Shown here in pieces: positions 24,933 through 37,217 of a DNA stretch of 64,000 nucleotides. How positions within the stretch are numbered: position 1 is the first letter of the stretch; each line of letters opens with the position of its first letter. This stretch comes from Nissolia schottii (lineage: Eukaryota > Streptophyta > Magnoliopsida > Fabales > Fabaceae), in assembly GCA_003254905.1 (NCBI GenBank), contig QANU01007800.1, forward strand, positions 648,472 through 712,471. The letters are read 5' to 3'. The notes beneath the pieces are model-generated. The model had not been told where the DNA came from, made no database searches, and was given only the letters and a program-made list of their open reading frames with translations. A program made the translations under genes and the position numbers.

Positions 24933-25341
24933 CAAATATTACTAGCCGAAAATAGAAATTTTAATATTACAATGAAAGTAGATGTATTTAAGAGATATTA
25001 GAGCACATCATAGGAATTAGCTCACGGAACAAATAAAAATACGTGCCTTCTTTGTACATATTATATGCCTCCTTCCAAAGACCCATGAGCATAATCTTAA
25101 TAATTAACAATACATAAAAGTGCAATGAAGTTCGGACAGTATATGCGTAGGTATCAGGGCCAGGCTAAAGAAAGAGAATAGAGAGATGATTGATTGAGAA
25201 TGGGTATGGTTGTGTTAGCTAATGATCTAATACACGCAGTGCAGTACATATACAAGGAGTGTGATTGTGTTAGTTATATTCAGTTTTTCATCCCAACACT
25301 AAAATCTATATTCGCGCACATGCACGAAGTGTAACATTGTT
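24933..25341. other. PSY 3' flank
   Basis: Non-coding sequence with the PSY 3' untranslated region, up to the duplication of the TIR element at 25351. No clear polyadenylation signal stands out. Confidence 0.35.
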
Positions 25342-26689
25342 ATTTATGTTCAGTCATGCTACACGTACACCAACAAACCATACACCATACATACACCCTA
25401 TTATACTATAGTGGGCCCAACAAAATAACCACCCGCTAACCTCTCTCTCCCATTCTCACTTACAAGCGCATCCCACACACGCGAATCATTCAAACTTCTT
25501 CTTCTTGCCTCGGAAATAAGGATTACACCACAATAAAGTCTCGCCCCTCTCATCAGCTCTGTTTGATCTTCTCGCCCCTCTCTTCGGTCTCTCATCCCTC
25601 TCATCAGCTCTCTTCGATCTCTCTTCATTCTCGTCTCTCTTCTGCAATCTCAAAGAAACAAACTCTAGTAATTGCATCAAAGCTGAGTTCTCCTTTTATG
25701 CTTTTAAATTGAATTTGTTGATAAATGTATATATGAATGAGTTTAGTGGAAACACAAAGCATTGTGTAAAAAGTTGTGAACTACATCAATGTTGTAAACG
25801 GCACCTAATGTTTGTGCATAATGTCATATAATGTTTGTGCACCATGATCAGACATCATATTCTGCACTATTATTTTATTATGCATTAAATAATATGCATA
25901 TATGTAAAGTCTATGAATTATAATGTATATAAGTGTTAGTAAAATCTTTTGAATTAAATTGGTGATGGTAATTGTTTATTGTTGTAGAAAATGGCTTCTC
26001 CACAATCACTCGAAGGGGCATCTGTTGCTAGACAAGCCTGCAAATAGGCTTCACACAAACCACCACGAGTTCAAAGTTTCTGCACGGTGTCATGTAAAGT
26101 TTGTGTACCTGTTGCTGTAAAGTTTGTGCATCGTCTGGACAACAAAGTTTGTGCATCGTCTGGACAACCACTACTACTCACGCATGTCCATGGACTTCCA
26201 CACCAAGAAGGTGTTATTATGGAAGAAGCACATACAGAATTTGATGAAAAGTTTGTGCATCGTCTGGACAACCACTACCACTCACGCATGACCATGGACT
26301 TCCACACCAACAAGAAGTTGTCGTTGTTATGGAAGAACCGCATACTAAAGTTGATATAGAATAAGCACATACTGAAGTTGATGTAACCTACGATAATGAT
26401 GCGCAAACTAGTTATGGTTTTTGGTTTAGAGTTTAGGTTTTATGCAACTTGGTTTATCTAAAATAATTGTTATAGAATTTGTCCATTAAATTTGAGTAAA
26501 ATGTCCATGAAAGATCCTGCAAAGTAATCCTTGTGAACTTAGTTATGTTTGAGTAAAATCACAGAAAGTAATCAATGTTTGTGCATGAAGTCATACAATG
26601 TTTGTGCACATCATCATATAATGTTGGTGCACTAAAAATCTGACATCATAATCTACAAAAGCTGCCCACGTCATATAATATGCACTAAA

Positions 26690-27350
26690 ATCACATTGTT
26701 GTAACACAAAGGGCTTAATGTTTGTGCCTACGGTCATATAAAGTTTGTGCACATCGTCGTATAATGTTTGTGCACCAAAATTTGATATCATAATCTGCAA
26801 AGATACTTAACTGTACATTAAGTAAAATGCATATATCTAAAGTTTATGCATTGGAATGTATGAAAGTGTGTGTACACATGTATGTGAACTAATTTTTATA
26901 AAGTTTGTCCACTAAAAATGTATAAAGATTGTGAACTTATTTATGTTTGAATAAAATCACATTGCTGTAACACAAAGGACTTAATGTTTGTGCCTGCAGT
27001 CATATAAAGTTTGTGAATATAGTCGTATAATGTTTGTGCACCAAAATCTGATATCATAACTTGCAAAAATACTTAACTGTACATTAAGTAAAATGCATAT
27101 ATCTAAAGTTTATGCATTGGAATGTATAAAAGTGTGTGTACACATGTATGTGAACTAATTTTTATAAAGATTGTCCCCTAAAAATGTATAAAGATTGGGA
27201 ACTTATTTATGTTTGAATAAAATCACAGTGCTGTAAAACACGTACTTAATGTTTGTGCATACGGCCATATAAAGTTTGTGCACATCGTCGTATAATGTTT
27301 GTGCACCAAAATCTGATATCGTAACCTACAAAATTACTTTGTGCACTCCA
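26690..27350. repeat. 266-bp tandem repeat inside element E, about 2.4 copies
   Basis: TTAATGTTTGTGC marks the units at about 26715, 26981 and 27246, a period of 265-266 bp with high similarity. Each unit carries several GTTTGTGCA words; looser copies of the word extend from about 25800 to 27350. Confidence 0.8.
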
Positions 27351-29130
27351 TTCAAATATCATATTTTGCAACATAGACCCTCAACACTATTGTTAAATAT
27401 AGATCTCATCTATTTTAAAAAGAAACCAACATTTTATCATCTTAATTCAATTTTAATCAAATTTGACATGATGATATGATGAAGATAAGGAGGATCAGAA
27501 TGATGGTGATGATGAGAGGATTAGAGGATGGGAGGATGAAAGAATGACGAGGATGATGATGATGAATGTAACACCTTAGCTAACTGTATACCCTCGAGTA
27601 GTACACAACGTTCACTAGGCTGTTGCTCGTTTGGTGGGATTACTCATAGTCCTTTATTATCTTTCAAAAATACCAGGTTAAGGAAAATAGGAAACATTTT
27701 AAAACTTTTCTGCTTGTTACTTTATTTGCAAGTATGAGCTGTGTGTGAATCAAAGCATATAATACAAACGATAGAGCTTAAGCTTAAGAGTGACAGTCAT
27801 TACTGGCATACATAATTACATCAACAAGTATTTGGTCCATCACAAATTATAATCAACAGAGTATCATAATAGGTTAATTGCATGTACAAGTCAAATACAT
27901 TAAACTACATATCAAAAAGAATGGTCTTCTGCTAATCCATCTTCATGCCATCACGGCTCCTCATGCGGCTCCTCATAGGGTTCCTCGTGGCTCTCATAAT
28001 CTTCGCCTGCTCTTGGAAGCATAAGCGAGTGGGGGTGAGAACAGTCATCCTCAGTAGTTAACCTTGGTGTAGGGGTACTTCTTTACTCTCTTATGAACCA
28101 GGCCGCTCAGGTGTTTCTAAGTAAACATGCATACTAACATCATACTGATTATTATTTGGCCTAAAGTCCTGAACGGCTTTATCTACTTTACTATGTGACT
28201 GGGGGAAATCTAATCTTTCTTAGCTACGTTCTTGTGCTCATTATCTTTACTTCGCATACATACATAGACTGTCTCGAGCGTTCTCTTGATGACTACATGT
28301 ACTTACATACATTGCCATACACTCATGCATCATAAACTCATTCATCATATACTCATGTAACTCATTCATCATATACTCATGCTTTGGGGAACATGTGGAT
28401 CTCTTACGCATACCGGCTTACCCGGGTTAGCGTCATTCTTCATACCTTGATCCCGTGCCCATGTAACTGTGGCCTACAGCTACAACCACTTCTGTTCCCA
28501 GCTTGACGACGACCCAGCTGCGCTCACACCAGAGTGGTTGCTATCCACCGATGAGGTCTGTGACCATGATCGCCAATCAAGTGGGCTACCCTTCCTACAA
28601 GTAGGGAGGTGGAGGTCTGTACCCTTTTGATGTAACCAAGCAGGGACTCATATCTTATCATCATATCTCATCATAATTCATCATCATATCTCATCATCAT
28701 GCCATTAACCTCATTGACCGGTCCACCCTTTTGGGACTGGTGAGGTAGCATCATTGACCAATCCACCCTTTTGGGATTTGTGAGAGGCGTGTCCGTAGAC
28801 GTGCCAAGAGAAAAGAATCCTGTCATATAACTACATACTCATTCCCTAGTGTTCAATTATAATCTTTACATATTAGGTGATTAACTTCTAGTTCTCTAAG
28901 GTCGTCCTAACACTTACATGACAACCTTGTCCTCATGATGCATGACATTATACTCATTCTACTCATAAATCATCTACATGCAATGTTCCACATACATCAT
29001 TATAGACATACCTCATGCACTCATCATAAACATACTTCATGGATATCAATCAGCTTAATAAGTGTTGGAAATGTGTGTCCAGGACAACCTTCATAAACCT
29101 TGTTTTTGTAAACATAACTAAGTCGCAGGC

Positions 29131-29410
29131 CGCTTAGCAGAAACCCTTGTTTGCTCAACAGTCTGAGCTTAATCCGCTCAGCGATCAGAGCCTCGCGCTC
29201 AGCGGTAAAAGCTGTATAGCTCAGCGGTGACTCATCTCGCTCAGCGGGCTGGGGCCAGTTTTCAAAAATATATTTCCATCCTTATCCTCATCCTCAGTGA
29301 CCTTCAGGCCGCTCAGCGAATTCTCTGGCAGCTCAGCGCCCTGGAGTTCACGTTAAAAAAACTTGCTTTCTCATGCATTCCACTCAGCGACGCCTGGGGC
29401 CGCTCAGCGG
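29131..29410 (-). repeat. GCTGAGCG (CGCTCAGCG on +) array in solo LTR B
   Basis: Cores begin at about 29131, 29152, 29175, 29196, 29218 and 29238, then 29310, 29330, 29381 and 29401. Steps within each group are 20-23 bp. Spacers differ in sequence, so it is the core and its spacing that are kept. In the LTR's own orientation the array is downstream of the TATA box, in transcribed sequence. Confidence 0.85.
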
Positions 29411-29840
29411 TACCTGGGCGAGGCTGAAACCGAATGCATGGTTTTCTTTCCTTTCTCTTCCTCCTTTGTCCATGGATCCTCTTTGAGGTTTTCACACATA
29501 TCCAACCATTAAAATCCTATCTAGTCCAGGTCACAAGATCCTTCAGAATCATCTCCTAAATCCTAGCATAGCATTTCTAACATAATTTGTCATAGTTTAC
29601 ATAACCATCCAAATCAAACATAAGCTCCAAGGAGATGAGAAAACCAAGTCTACCCACTTTCTTGGGCTGCAAAGAAGGCTGGAGAGAGTGGAAGAGATGT
29701 GGGCTCCTTGGGTGAATTGCCTCCTAAACCGGTTTCCTGATTCCAGCAATGTTCCAGCAGAGTTCCCGAACCGAACGATTTTTTGGCAGAGTTTCCACAC
29801 TCTTGAAATTTTTTGAAAAAAATTTCTGAATGGGAGGGGC

Positions 29841-29848
29841 TATTTATA
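29841..29848 (-). promoter_or_regulatory. TATA box of LTR B
   Basis: TATTTATA on the + strand (TATAAATA on the LTR strand) in a GGCTATAAATAGCC context, a typical plant LTR promoter box. Confidence 0.6.
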
Positions 29849-30899
29849 GCCAAGGATCTGCTCCCCCAAATTTACCCTGCCAAAATTACCAAAATGCCTT
29901 TTTCTATTTTCTTTAATAATTAATTAATTCAAAAGATAATTCAAAGGTCAAATCAATGAATAGTAATTGAATTTTATAATATTTTCCCTTGGAATCTGAT
30001 TCAATCACGTGGTCAATGCAGGGGTGGGGCCCACTCGGTCCCGTTTCGCTCGTTTTTGGTCGTTTGCAGTCCCGGTACGTTGCGCACGGTCATCCAAAAA
30101 TATTTCGCTTAAACTGTGCCGATCCTCTAATTCCCCTCAACCTAAAGGTATAATTACTTCAAGGAATTTGTGAATTTTACTCCGGAGGAGTATTTTTCAC
30201 AGATACCTTTGACCTATTTTCTCTCGTCGGTGCCGAACGAGGCCGTTCCGCTGGCGTTTCTGTGATCGCCAAAGCTTCCTAGTAATAATTTGGGGTTGCC
30301 CTAGGGGTTCTACCGTCTTTTCCCCCATAAGGTATGGTTTCCCAAGATTGGGGTCCATTACTCAGTTCTACTGGCTAAACGGGGCCAAACGAGACTGTTA
30401 TAGTGTCAGCGGAATCGTCCGAAAATGAACGGAACTCCGTTTTTCTGACGGTTTGATTTTTCCACTAAATTCTAAGGGTCATGAGGAACTATTTGAGCGT
30501 CATCAGAATTTCGAGAAGCTAAACAGATAAATTTCTATTAATCTCTGAATGTTAACCTATACAGGATGCTCTACGAACAATTAATCGGGGAAATTCTCAC
30601 TAAGGAAGGAGCGGGATGTCACAATGAACATAATAGAACAATGATGAGAGGTTGAAGAAGATGCGTGAAAACGATGATGAGACCTAATTCGGGATTGGGA
30701 GCGTGTGTTGTGTATAATTAAACGTTATACGTATATTCATCATTAATTGCGTATAAACGAGGGGTGTATATACGGGTGTATGCTTTATGGGTGTACATGG
30801 AGCATTTCTTATTTATGTTTTGTAAACCATTCAACTTATATATTAAGATAGTATCTACTGTATAAAGATAGGATCAGTGATAGGTAATGAGGTTTTTAG

Positions 30900-32496
30900 T
30901 GATGAAAGTCAATTGTTACACTTTCTCCGATCTTGACACAGTCTGGTTTCCCACAACTGTGCCAATTTCGTTGAAAGCTTGTTTGCTCTTTTATCATTCA
31001 AATTAAATATATATCTCCTACTTTACGGCTTTTAGATTCACAAGGAATCCAATTGCAGTATAGTCGAGTATAGTCGAATCCACAGAGAGTTGCAAAGTTA
31101 CCATTCTTGAGTTTAGTTAATTAAACAATGGAGTGAAGGATTTGGTAAATTGATTTGATAGTTAAATAAATAAATAAAAAACATAAAAAGTAAATAGGCA
31201 ACAAATCAGAGGTAGATCTGGAAGCTTGTTGGGAATTGAATCATATCATAGTTTCATGCATCCAGTACTTATTATACAGAATTATCATTTCATTGATTGC
31301 CTGCCACCAGTTCTTAACTTGTCATCACTTTCGCGCATGACAACATCACAGGTTTTCCTTGTTAAACTGTCACTTTCGCACACAAGCTTAACAAAGTATG
31401 CCAGCATTATTCCAGATGTTAAAACGGCTAACCTTTATTCCAGTTATGGCAACAAGATTAGATGAAATGATTTAGATCCGACTCTAATGATTGTAACTTT
31501 CGTTCGCAACGTTCGAGTCTAGAATCTAGTTAAGCTTAGTAGTATTGACATTAACTTGGTTATGACTTAATTAGTATAACTTTTGTTCATACCACTAAGT
31601 CCCAAATTAAGAATCAACACACTACGCAAAAGCTAGCATTAAGTGTAAAATCATTCAAGCGAATCATAGGAAATAGATAAATTCATATGCAAAAGTTACA
31701 TGGATACAATCATACTAAAATAATGATAAAAATCCCAACAACAAGAGGATTACAAATCCATCTTACAAGAGAATCTCAGAGGCAAGGTTTGGATGTTACC
31801 ATGGCACGTTATCACACCGTCATGACAGCGGCTTCGCCGAGCTTCTTCGATCTCCCGGCTCCTTCACCGGCCTCTTCTTTGTTGTTAACCTAAACTAAGC
31901 TTTGAAGTACAAAAGAAATGGAAGAAGAATGGATTCTTGAAGGGGGAGGGATGGTCCAAATGAGTGCCTCGACCCTCCTATTTATAGGCGAAATTTGGGG
32001 GTCTTCGCCCAGCAATTAGGGTGTCACCGCTGAGCGATTCTGGCGGTATCGCTGAGCGGCTTGTACTTTATCGCTCAGCGGCATAATCATTACACGCAGA
32101 GTAATAAATGCTCCGGCAGCTTTTGCAGGGTGGTGCCGCCACGCCAGACTGGCTCCAGCTGGCGCAATAAATGTGCAGCTGCAAGTGGCTCCGGTGGTAC
32201 AATCATTGAGCGGCCAGGGTACTATCGTTGAGCGGTGCTTATCTTTAGTGCGCTGAGCGGTTCAAGTTTACCACTAAGCGGTCTTTCGCAGATTTCCTCT
32301 TTTAAAGCTCTTTTCCACTTTTGCCCTTTTTCTCCATTCTTTATGGGATTATTCTTCATAAATTATGCTTGCATCCATTCTTCAAAATATATTAAAAATC
32401 CTACAAAAGAGGGGAATTAAGTTAGATTTTCTTTAAAACATAAGCAAATAAGTGCCATTTTAATATGTCAAAATTGCATAAATTGGGCACTTATCA
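30900..32496 (-). repeat. 3' LTR of the X element
   Basis: Same length and ends as the partner LTR. The TATA box TATAAATA lies at about 31979-31986 on the minus strand, and the core array is upstream of it in the LTR sense. Confidence 0.88.
32006..32282 (-). repeat. CGCTSAGCG array in the X 3' LTR
   Basis: Cores at 32006, 32028, 32050 and 32072 are exactly 22 bp apart. After a GC-rich block, further cores lie at 32204, 32226, about 32251 and 32272. Both centre bases, G and C, occur. On the element's strand the array lies just upstream of the TATA box. Confidence 0.85.
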
Positions 32497-34735
32497 CTCC
32501 CCCTGACTTAAGACCTTGTTTGTCCTCAAACAAGAGGTAATAGAATCATTTTACAAAAGATCAATGCTCATGAACAAGCAGTTATTGCAATGAATTGAAT
32601 TTGTTTAAACAATTTAAGCTTGAGACTCGTGAATTTACATAGAGTAACCTTAAGATAATCAAATGCACAATTACTTGAATGCCATAAACAAATCACACTA
32701 TCCAATGTCTTGTCCATCAAGGAAATTATCTTTATGCACACAATGGTCAGTGGACCAGTTTAAGGTGAGTGTTTCTCTCATTATCACCATTGAATCACAG
32801 CATTTTAAATTTGTTACCTGTCTCACAATTCAGTCCAAGAGTATGGTCATGCAAGGATCACAAAAGGACTTTTCAGGGTTGTAACGTGGCCAGGCTACAA
32901 GGAAAATTGGTTTTTCTGGGTATGCAAAAGTTTCCATTTAAGAGAGCATTGAAAACCAACTTCTTGTTATCACCTGTTCTCTTTTCTCCAATTTTGTTTC
33001 TTACCCCTTTATTCTCCTTGTTCTTTTCCTCAATCCTTTTTCTTTTTCTTCTTTTTGTTTTTGGATTGGGAATAAGATTTTTCTTCTTTTTCTGCTTCTT
33101 TTACCCATCCTTGTCTCCCCCTGACTTGGATCTTTGTAAATAATCCAATTTGAATGCTCTCTTAATTTAGAAATTAAGGGAAGTCATTGTTTTTCTTTTT
33201 AAGCTCAAGGGATTGTAAACAACCAAGAAATTTCTCATGTTAGGCTCAAAGGGGTATCAAAGGATATTCCTAATTAGGGTAGGCTTCTTTTGGCCAAGTG
33301 GGTTAATTTCTAAAGAACAGATTGCCTTGATCATTTCCTATTATTTCCATACAATTACTAGAACTAGAGACTCAAACAAATTCAATTGTGTAAAAACAAT
33401 GGTGATTCTCCCTTTCTCACTTAGTGTTTAGGCTCATTCCCTCACTTGGCTAGGGTTGAATTTCTTTGATTTAAAAACATCTTCAAGGTTATGTTTATGC
33501 AAACAAGTAGAAATGCATATTAACATGTTCATGGTATCTATGCATGAATCACAAAGGTCTATTATGGATACTGGAACAATTCAATTCATGGTGTGTTATG
33601 TGTTCATGCATCAATTCCCAAGTAAAATAAACTAATACTTAGTTGTTTTTAAACAAACAAGTCTTAAGCACATAACCTAACTAAGGAAACTAATTAAGGT
33701 GCTAGAAAATTAAAAATGGCTCCCTGTTTATGGTGAATGTGCTTCTTGATGTAGCCTCCTTGCAGTGTGGCTACTTTTGTTCCAATGTGTCGAGGAGATA
33801 GAGGCTCATCCTCTTTGAGGAATCATGCTCTTTTTCCTCTTCCTCTTTGTCTGTCTGGAAATGATTCTCGCTTTATACAATGCTTTGGAAAGTCTTTCTT
33901 GCTGCTTTGTGGCCTGCAAAACAATTAGAAATTCCTTTCCGAGGACTAACATAGCAAGCGTTAGAGAATCATATGATCAAACTTCAAAAGATAATGTTTT
34001 TATTTTGAATCCCTTTGCAGACAGAATTTCCTGCAATAGCGAACAAAATTTCCTGCTTAAGTGGTCAGAAGTTCCCACTATTGTGGTCAGAAATTCCCAC
34101 TTATTGTGGACAGAATTTCCCGCAATGATTTATGGAAACATATGTTCTCTGTAATTTCTTGGCCTTTGATCATAAGGTGCTTAGAAAGATTCCATATTTC
34201 AAAATTTTCCATTTCTGAACCAGCTAAGGATCTTATTTTCAAGTTCAATCATGTGCACATTTCCAGACAATTGTTTGAAAGGTTGAAAATCTGTCATTAG
34301 ATTTAAAATCAAAGTGCTTCAAGTAAGCTCAGTTGAAAAAGATTAGCACTTAAGAATTTAAATCCAATCACATAATTTAGATACCTTTAATTCCTTTTTC
34401 ACCATATTTTATAAAAATATATTCTAACACCTTAAAATTATTTAACCTTAAAATTAATAAACTACTCAAATAATAAAATGCACAAAACATTGGGTTGCCT
34501 CCCAGGAAGCGCTTGTTTTATGTCGTTAGCTCGACGCCTATTTTTAGCTAGGTTTGTTATTTCTCCGGATTATGTCTTCAGGTTCGGTCGGAGTTAAACC
34601 TGGTGTAGACTTAAAAACAGAACATGCTAGCAAAAAACATTAGAAACAAGATAACAAAAACAACTAAGAAACTATTTAAAATATTCACAATTGCTTAATT
34701 AAACAAAACACAAGCGATGTAATTTTGACGCAACT
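32497..34735 (-). other. Internal region of the X element, no coding capacity
   Basis: Contains a purine tract at the 32497 end, long T/C-rich stretches (about 32980-33120) and a block homologous to the Athila post-pol region (about 34491-34550). No conserved protein domain was found. Confidence 0.65.
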
Positions 34736-34752
34736 CCCCATCAACGGCGCCA
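34736..34752 (-). other. Primer binding site of the X element
   Basis: On the minus strand TGGCGCCGTTGATGGGG begins 4 bases after the LTR. It pairs with the 3' end of tRNA-Asp for about 12 bases and then departs. Confidence 0.75.
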
Positions 34753-34756
34753 AATT

Positions 34757-36353
34757 TGATGAAAGCCAATTGTTACACTTTCTCCGATCTTGACATAGTC
34801 TGGTTTCCCACAACTGTGCCAATTTCATTGAAAGCTTGTTTACGCTTTTGTCGTTCAAATTAAATATATATCCTACTTTATGGCTTTCAGATTCACGAGG
34901 AATCCAATTGCAGTATAGTCGGGTATAGTCGAATCCAAAGAGAGTTGCAAAATTACCATTCTTGAGTTTAGTTAATTAAACAATGGAGTGAAGGATTTGG
35001 TAAATTGATTTGATAGTTAAATAAATAAATAAACAACATAAAAAGTAAATAGGCAACAAATCAGAGGTGGATCCGGAAGCTTGTTGGGAATTGAATCATA
35101 TCATAGTTTCATGCATTCAGTACTTATTATACAGAATTATCATTTCATTGATTGCTCGCCACCAGTTCTTAACTTGTCATCATCCCTTTTGCGCATGACA
35201 AGATCACAGGTTTCCCTTGTTAAACTGTCACTTTCGCACACAAGCTTAACAAAGTATGCCAGCATTATTCCAGATGTTAAAACGGCTAACCTTTATTCCA
35301 GTTACGGCAACAAGATTAGATGAAATGATTTAGATCCGACTCTAATGATTGTAACTTTCGTTCGCAACGTTCGAGTCTAGAATCTAGTTAAGCTTAGTAG
35401 TATTGACATTAACTTGGTTATGACTTAATTAGTATAACTTTTGTTCATACCACTAAGTCCCAAATTAAGAATCAACACACTACGCAAAAGCTAGCATTAA
35501 GTGTAAAATCATTCAAGCGAATCATAGGAAATAGATAAATTCATATGCAGAAGTTACATGGATACAATCATACTACAATAATGATCAAAATCCCAACAAT
35601 AAGAGGATTACAAATCCATCTTACAAGAGAATCTCAGAGGCAAGGTTTGGACGCTTACCATGACACGTTATCACACTGTCATGACAGCGGCTTCGCCGAG
35701 CTTCTTCGATCTCCTGGCTCCTTCACCGGCCTCCTCTTTGTTGCTAACCTAAACTAAGCTTTGAAGTACAAAAGAAATGGAAGAAGAATGAATTCTTGAA
35801 GGGGGAAGGATGGTCCAAATGAGTGCCTCGGCCCTCCTATTTATAGGCGAAATTTGGGGGTCTTCGCCCAGCGGTTTGGGTGTCACCGCTGAGCAATTCT
35901 GGCAGTATCGCTGAGCAGCTTGTACTTTATCGCTCAACGACGTAATCATTACACGCGGAGTAATAAATGCTTCGGCAGCTTTTGCAGGGCGGCGCCACCA
36001 CGCCAGGTTGGCTCCAGCTGGCGCAATAAATGTGCGGCTGCAAGTGGCTCCGGTGGTACAATCACTGGCGGTTGGGTACAATCGCTGAGCGATGCTTGTC
36101 TTTAGTGCGCTGAGCGGTTCCTGTTTACCGCTGAGTAGTCTTTCGCAGATTTCCTCTTTTTAAGCTCTTTTCCACTTTTGACCTTTTTCTCCATTCTTTA
36201 TGGGATTATTCTTCATAAATTATGCTTGCATCCATTCTTAAAAATATATTAAAAATCCTACAAAAGAGGGCAATTAAGTTAGATTTTCTTTAAAACATAA
36301 GCAAATAAGTGCCATTTTAATATGTCAAAATTGCATAAATTGGGCACTTATCA
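34757..36353 (-). repeat. 5' LTR of the X element
   Basis: On the minus strand it starts TGATAAGTGCCC and ends GGCTTTCATCA. It carries the 22-bp-spaced core array (about 35870-36135) and a reverse TATA box near 35837-35844. Confidence 0.88.
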
Positions 36354-36358
36354 TTTAG

Positions 36359-37217
36359 TAATAGCGTGAGCAAGGAAATAAACATAAATGAAATGTCCTC
36401 AAAAACTTTTATAACTTTTAATTAATTACTTGTTGTTGCTTTAGTGGAGTTACTTGATAACATACATTTTAGTAAAGGGCACTTTTTTGAAATTACATTT
36501 CCATAAATACATTCTTAGGAGAATACAATTCTAAGGAATGTCATTTCAGATGTCTTATAAAATTTGTTTGTTTCACCATTAAAGTTTATGGGAATATCTT
36601 AATAGATTCTCAAAAATAAATTATAAACATGTTTGGTTGGTAATATATATTTCTAAATATGTATGCTAATTATCAAAATATTCTTATTAAATTGAATTAT
36701 ATTATTTTTTACTTTTATTTTTTAAAATAAAATTGAGAATAAATTAGTACTTTTCATACAATATTCTCATTTCCATGATATGGGAATAAAACATTCTAAC
36801 CTATGAGGTGGGAATAGCAATGCATAAAAACTTGGGTATATAGTTTGTCTGGGAATGATTTGTTCTCAAAAATAATTTTTTATACCTTTAAACAAATGTA
36901 AGAATAAAACATTATGAATGACTCATTTCCCGAGAATACCTAAACATACATTGAAACAAACACCCCATAAGCATGGAGTTAATGTAAATCCTACAAGATG
37001 TATATATCTACTAGTGTATTTATTGGTGTTATGCACGAGTGATTATCAATAATGTAAAAATATATAAATATAACAAAAATATTTGCATATGATTAATGTC
37101 TATATTTTGCTTATGAGTTTGCTTAAAAATAAGTTATAAAATTAAATATTAAATATAACAATATTAAAGTAATTGATAAGAATAATAAAATGGATTCAAC
37201 TCTTTAGGTTGAATTTT
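36359..37217. other. AT-rich DNA, possible decayed MITE
   Basis: A TTTGTTTGTTTC word near 36567 and GAAACAAACACCCC near 36954 could be decayed terminal inverted repeats of a hAT-like MITE. No gene seen. Confidence 0.3.

Larger units (their letters stand above)
27567..30623 (-). mobile_element. Solo Tekay-type LTR (LTR B)
   Basis: On the minus strand it starts TGTGACATCCCG and ends GGTGTTACA, with 3057 bp between, close to the 3214 bp of LTR A. ATGAA flanks it on both sides (27562-27566, 30624-30628), a perfect 5-bp duplication. No internal region is present, so it is a solo LTR left by recombination between two LTRs. It is inserted in element E. A TATA box lies at about 29841-29848 and a GCTGAGCG array at 29131-29410. 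Confidence 0.92.
25351..30810. mobile_element. MULE-like TIR element (family E) with a solo LTR inside
   Basis: The left end (CAGTCATGCTACACGTACACC) and the reverse complement of the right end (AAGAAATGCTCCATGTACACC) align for about 48 bp. ATTTATGTT flanks both sides exactly (25342-25350, 30811-30819), a 9-bp duplication as in Mutator-like elements. Without the solo LTR the element is about 2.4 kb. A CT-rich leader-like stretch (about 25440-25640), an intron-like end TTGTTGTAG and a short ATG frame (25991-26047) suggest part of a gene 5' region, its own or captured. No transposase is seen. Confidence 0.75.
30900..36353 (-). mobile_element. Family X: whole-ended non-autonomous LTR retrotransposon, Athila-derived
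   Basis: Two LTRs of 1597 bp each (30900-32496 and 34757-36353) surround a 2260-bp internal region. TTTAG flanks the element on both sides (30895-30899, 36354-36358). On the minus strand the primer site TGGCGCCGTTGATGGGG follows the first LTR and a GGGGGAG purine tract precedes the second. No gag-pol frame is present. Internal sequence at about 34491-34550 matches, in reverse complement, the region just after pol in the Athila Y1 copy (about 53190-53255), so X looks like an Athila derivative without coding part. The LTRs look about 95-97% identical by eye, suggesting an age of perhaps one to two million years. Confidence 0.88.

Noticed and set aside
29200-29430. Host enhancer of PSY formed by the CGCTCAGCG array
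   Set aside because: The array belongs to a solo LTR and recurs in other LTRs far from any gene; no evidence ties it to PSY.
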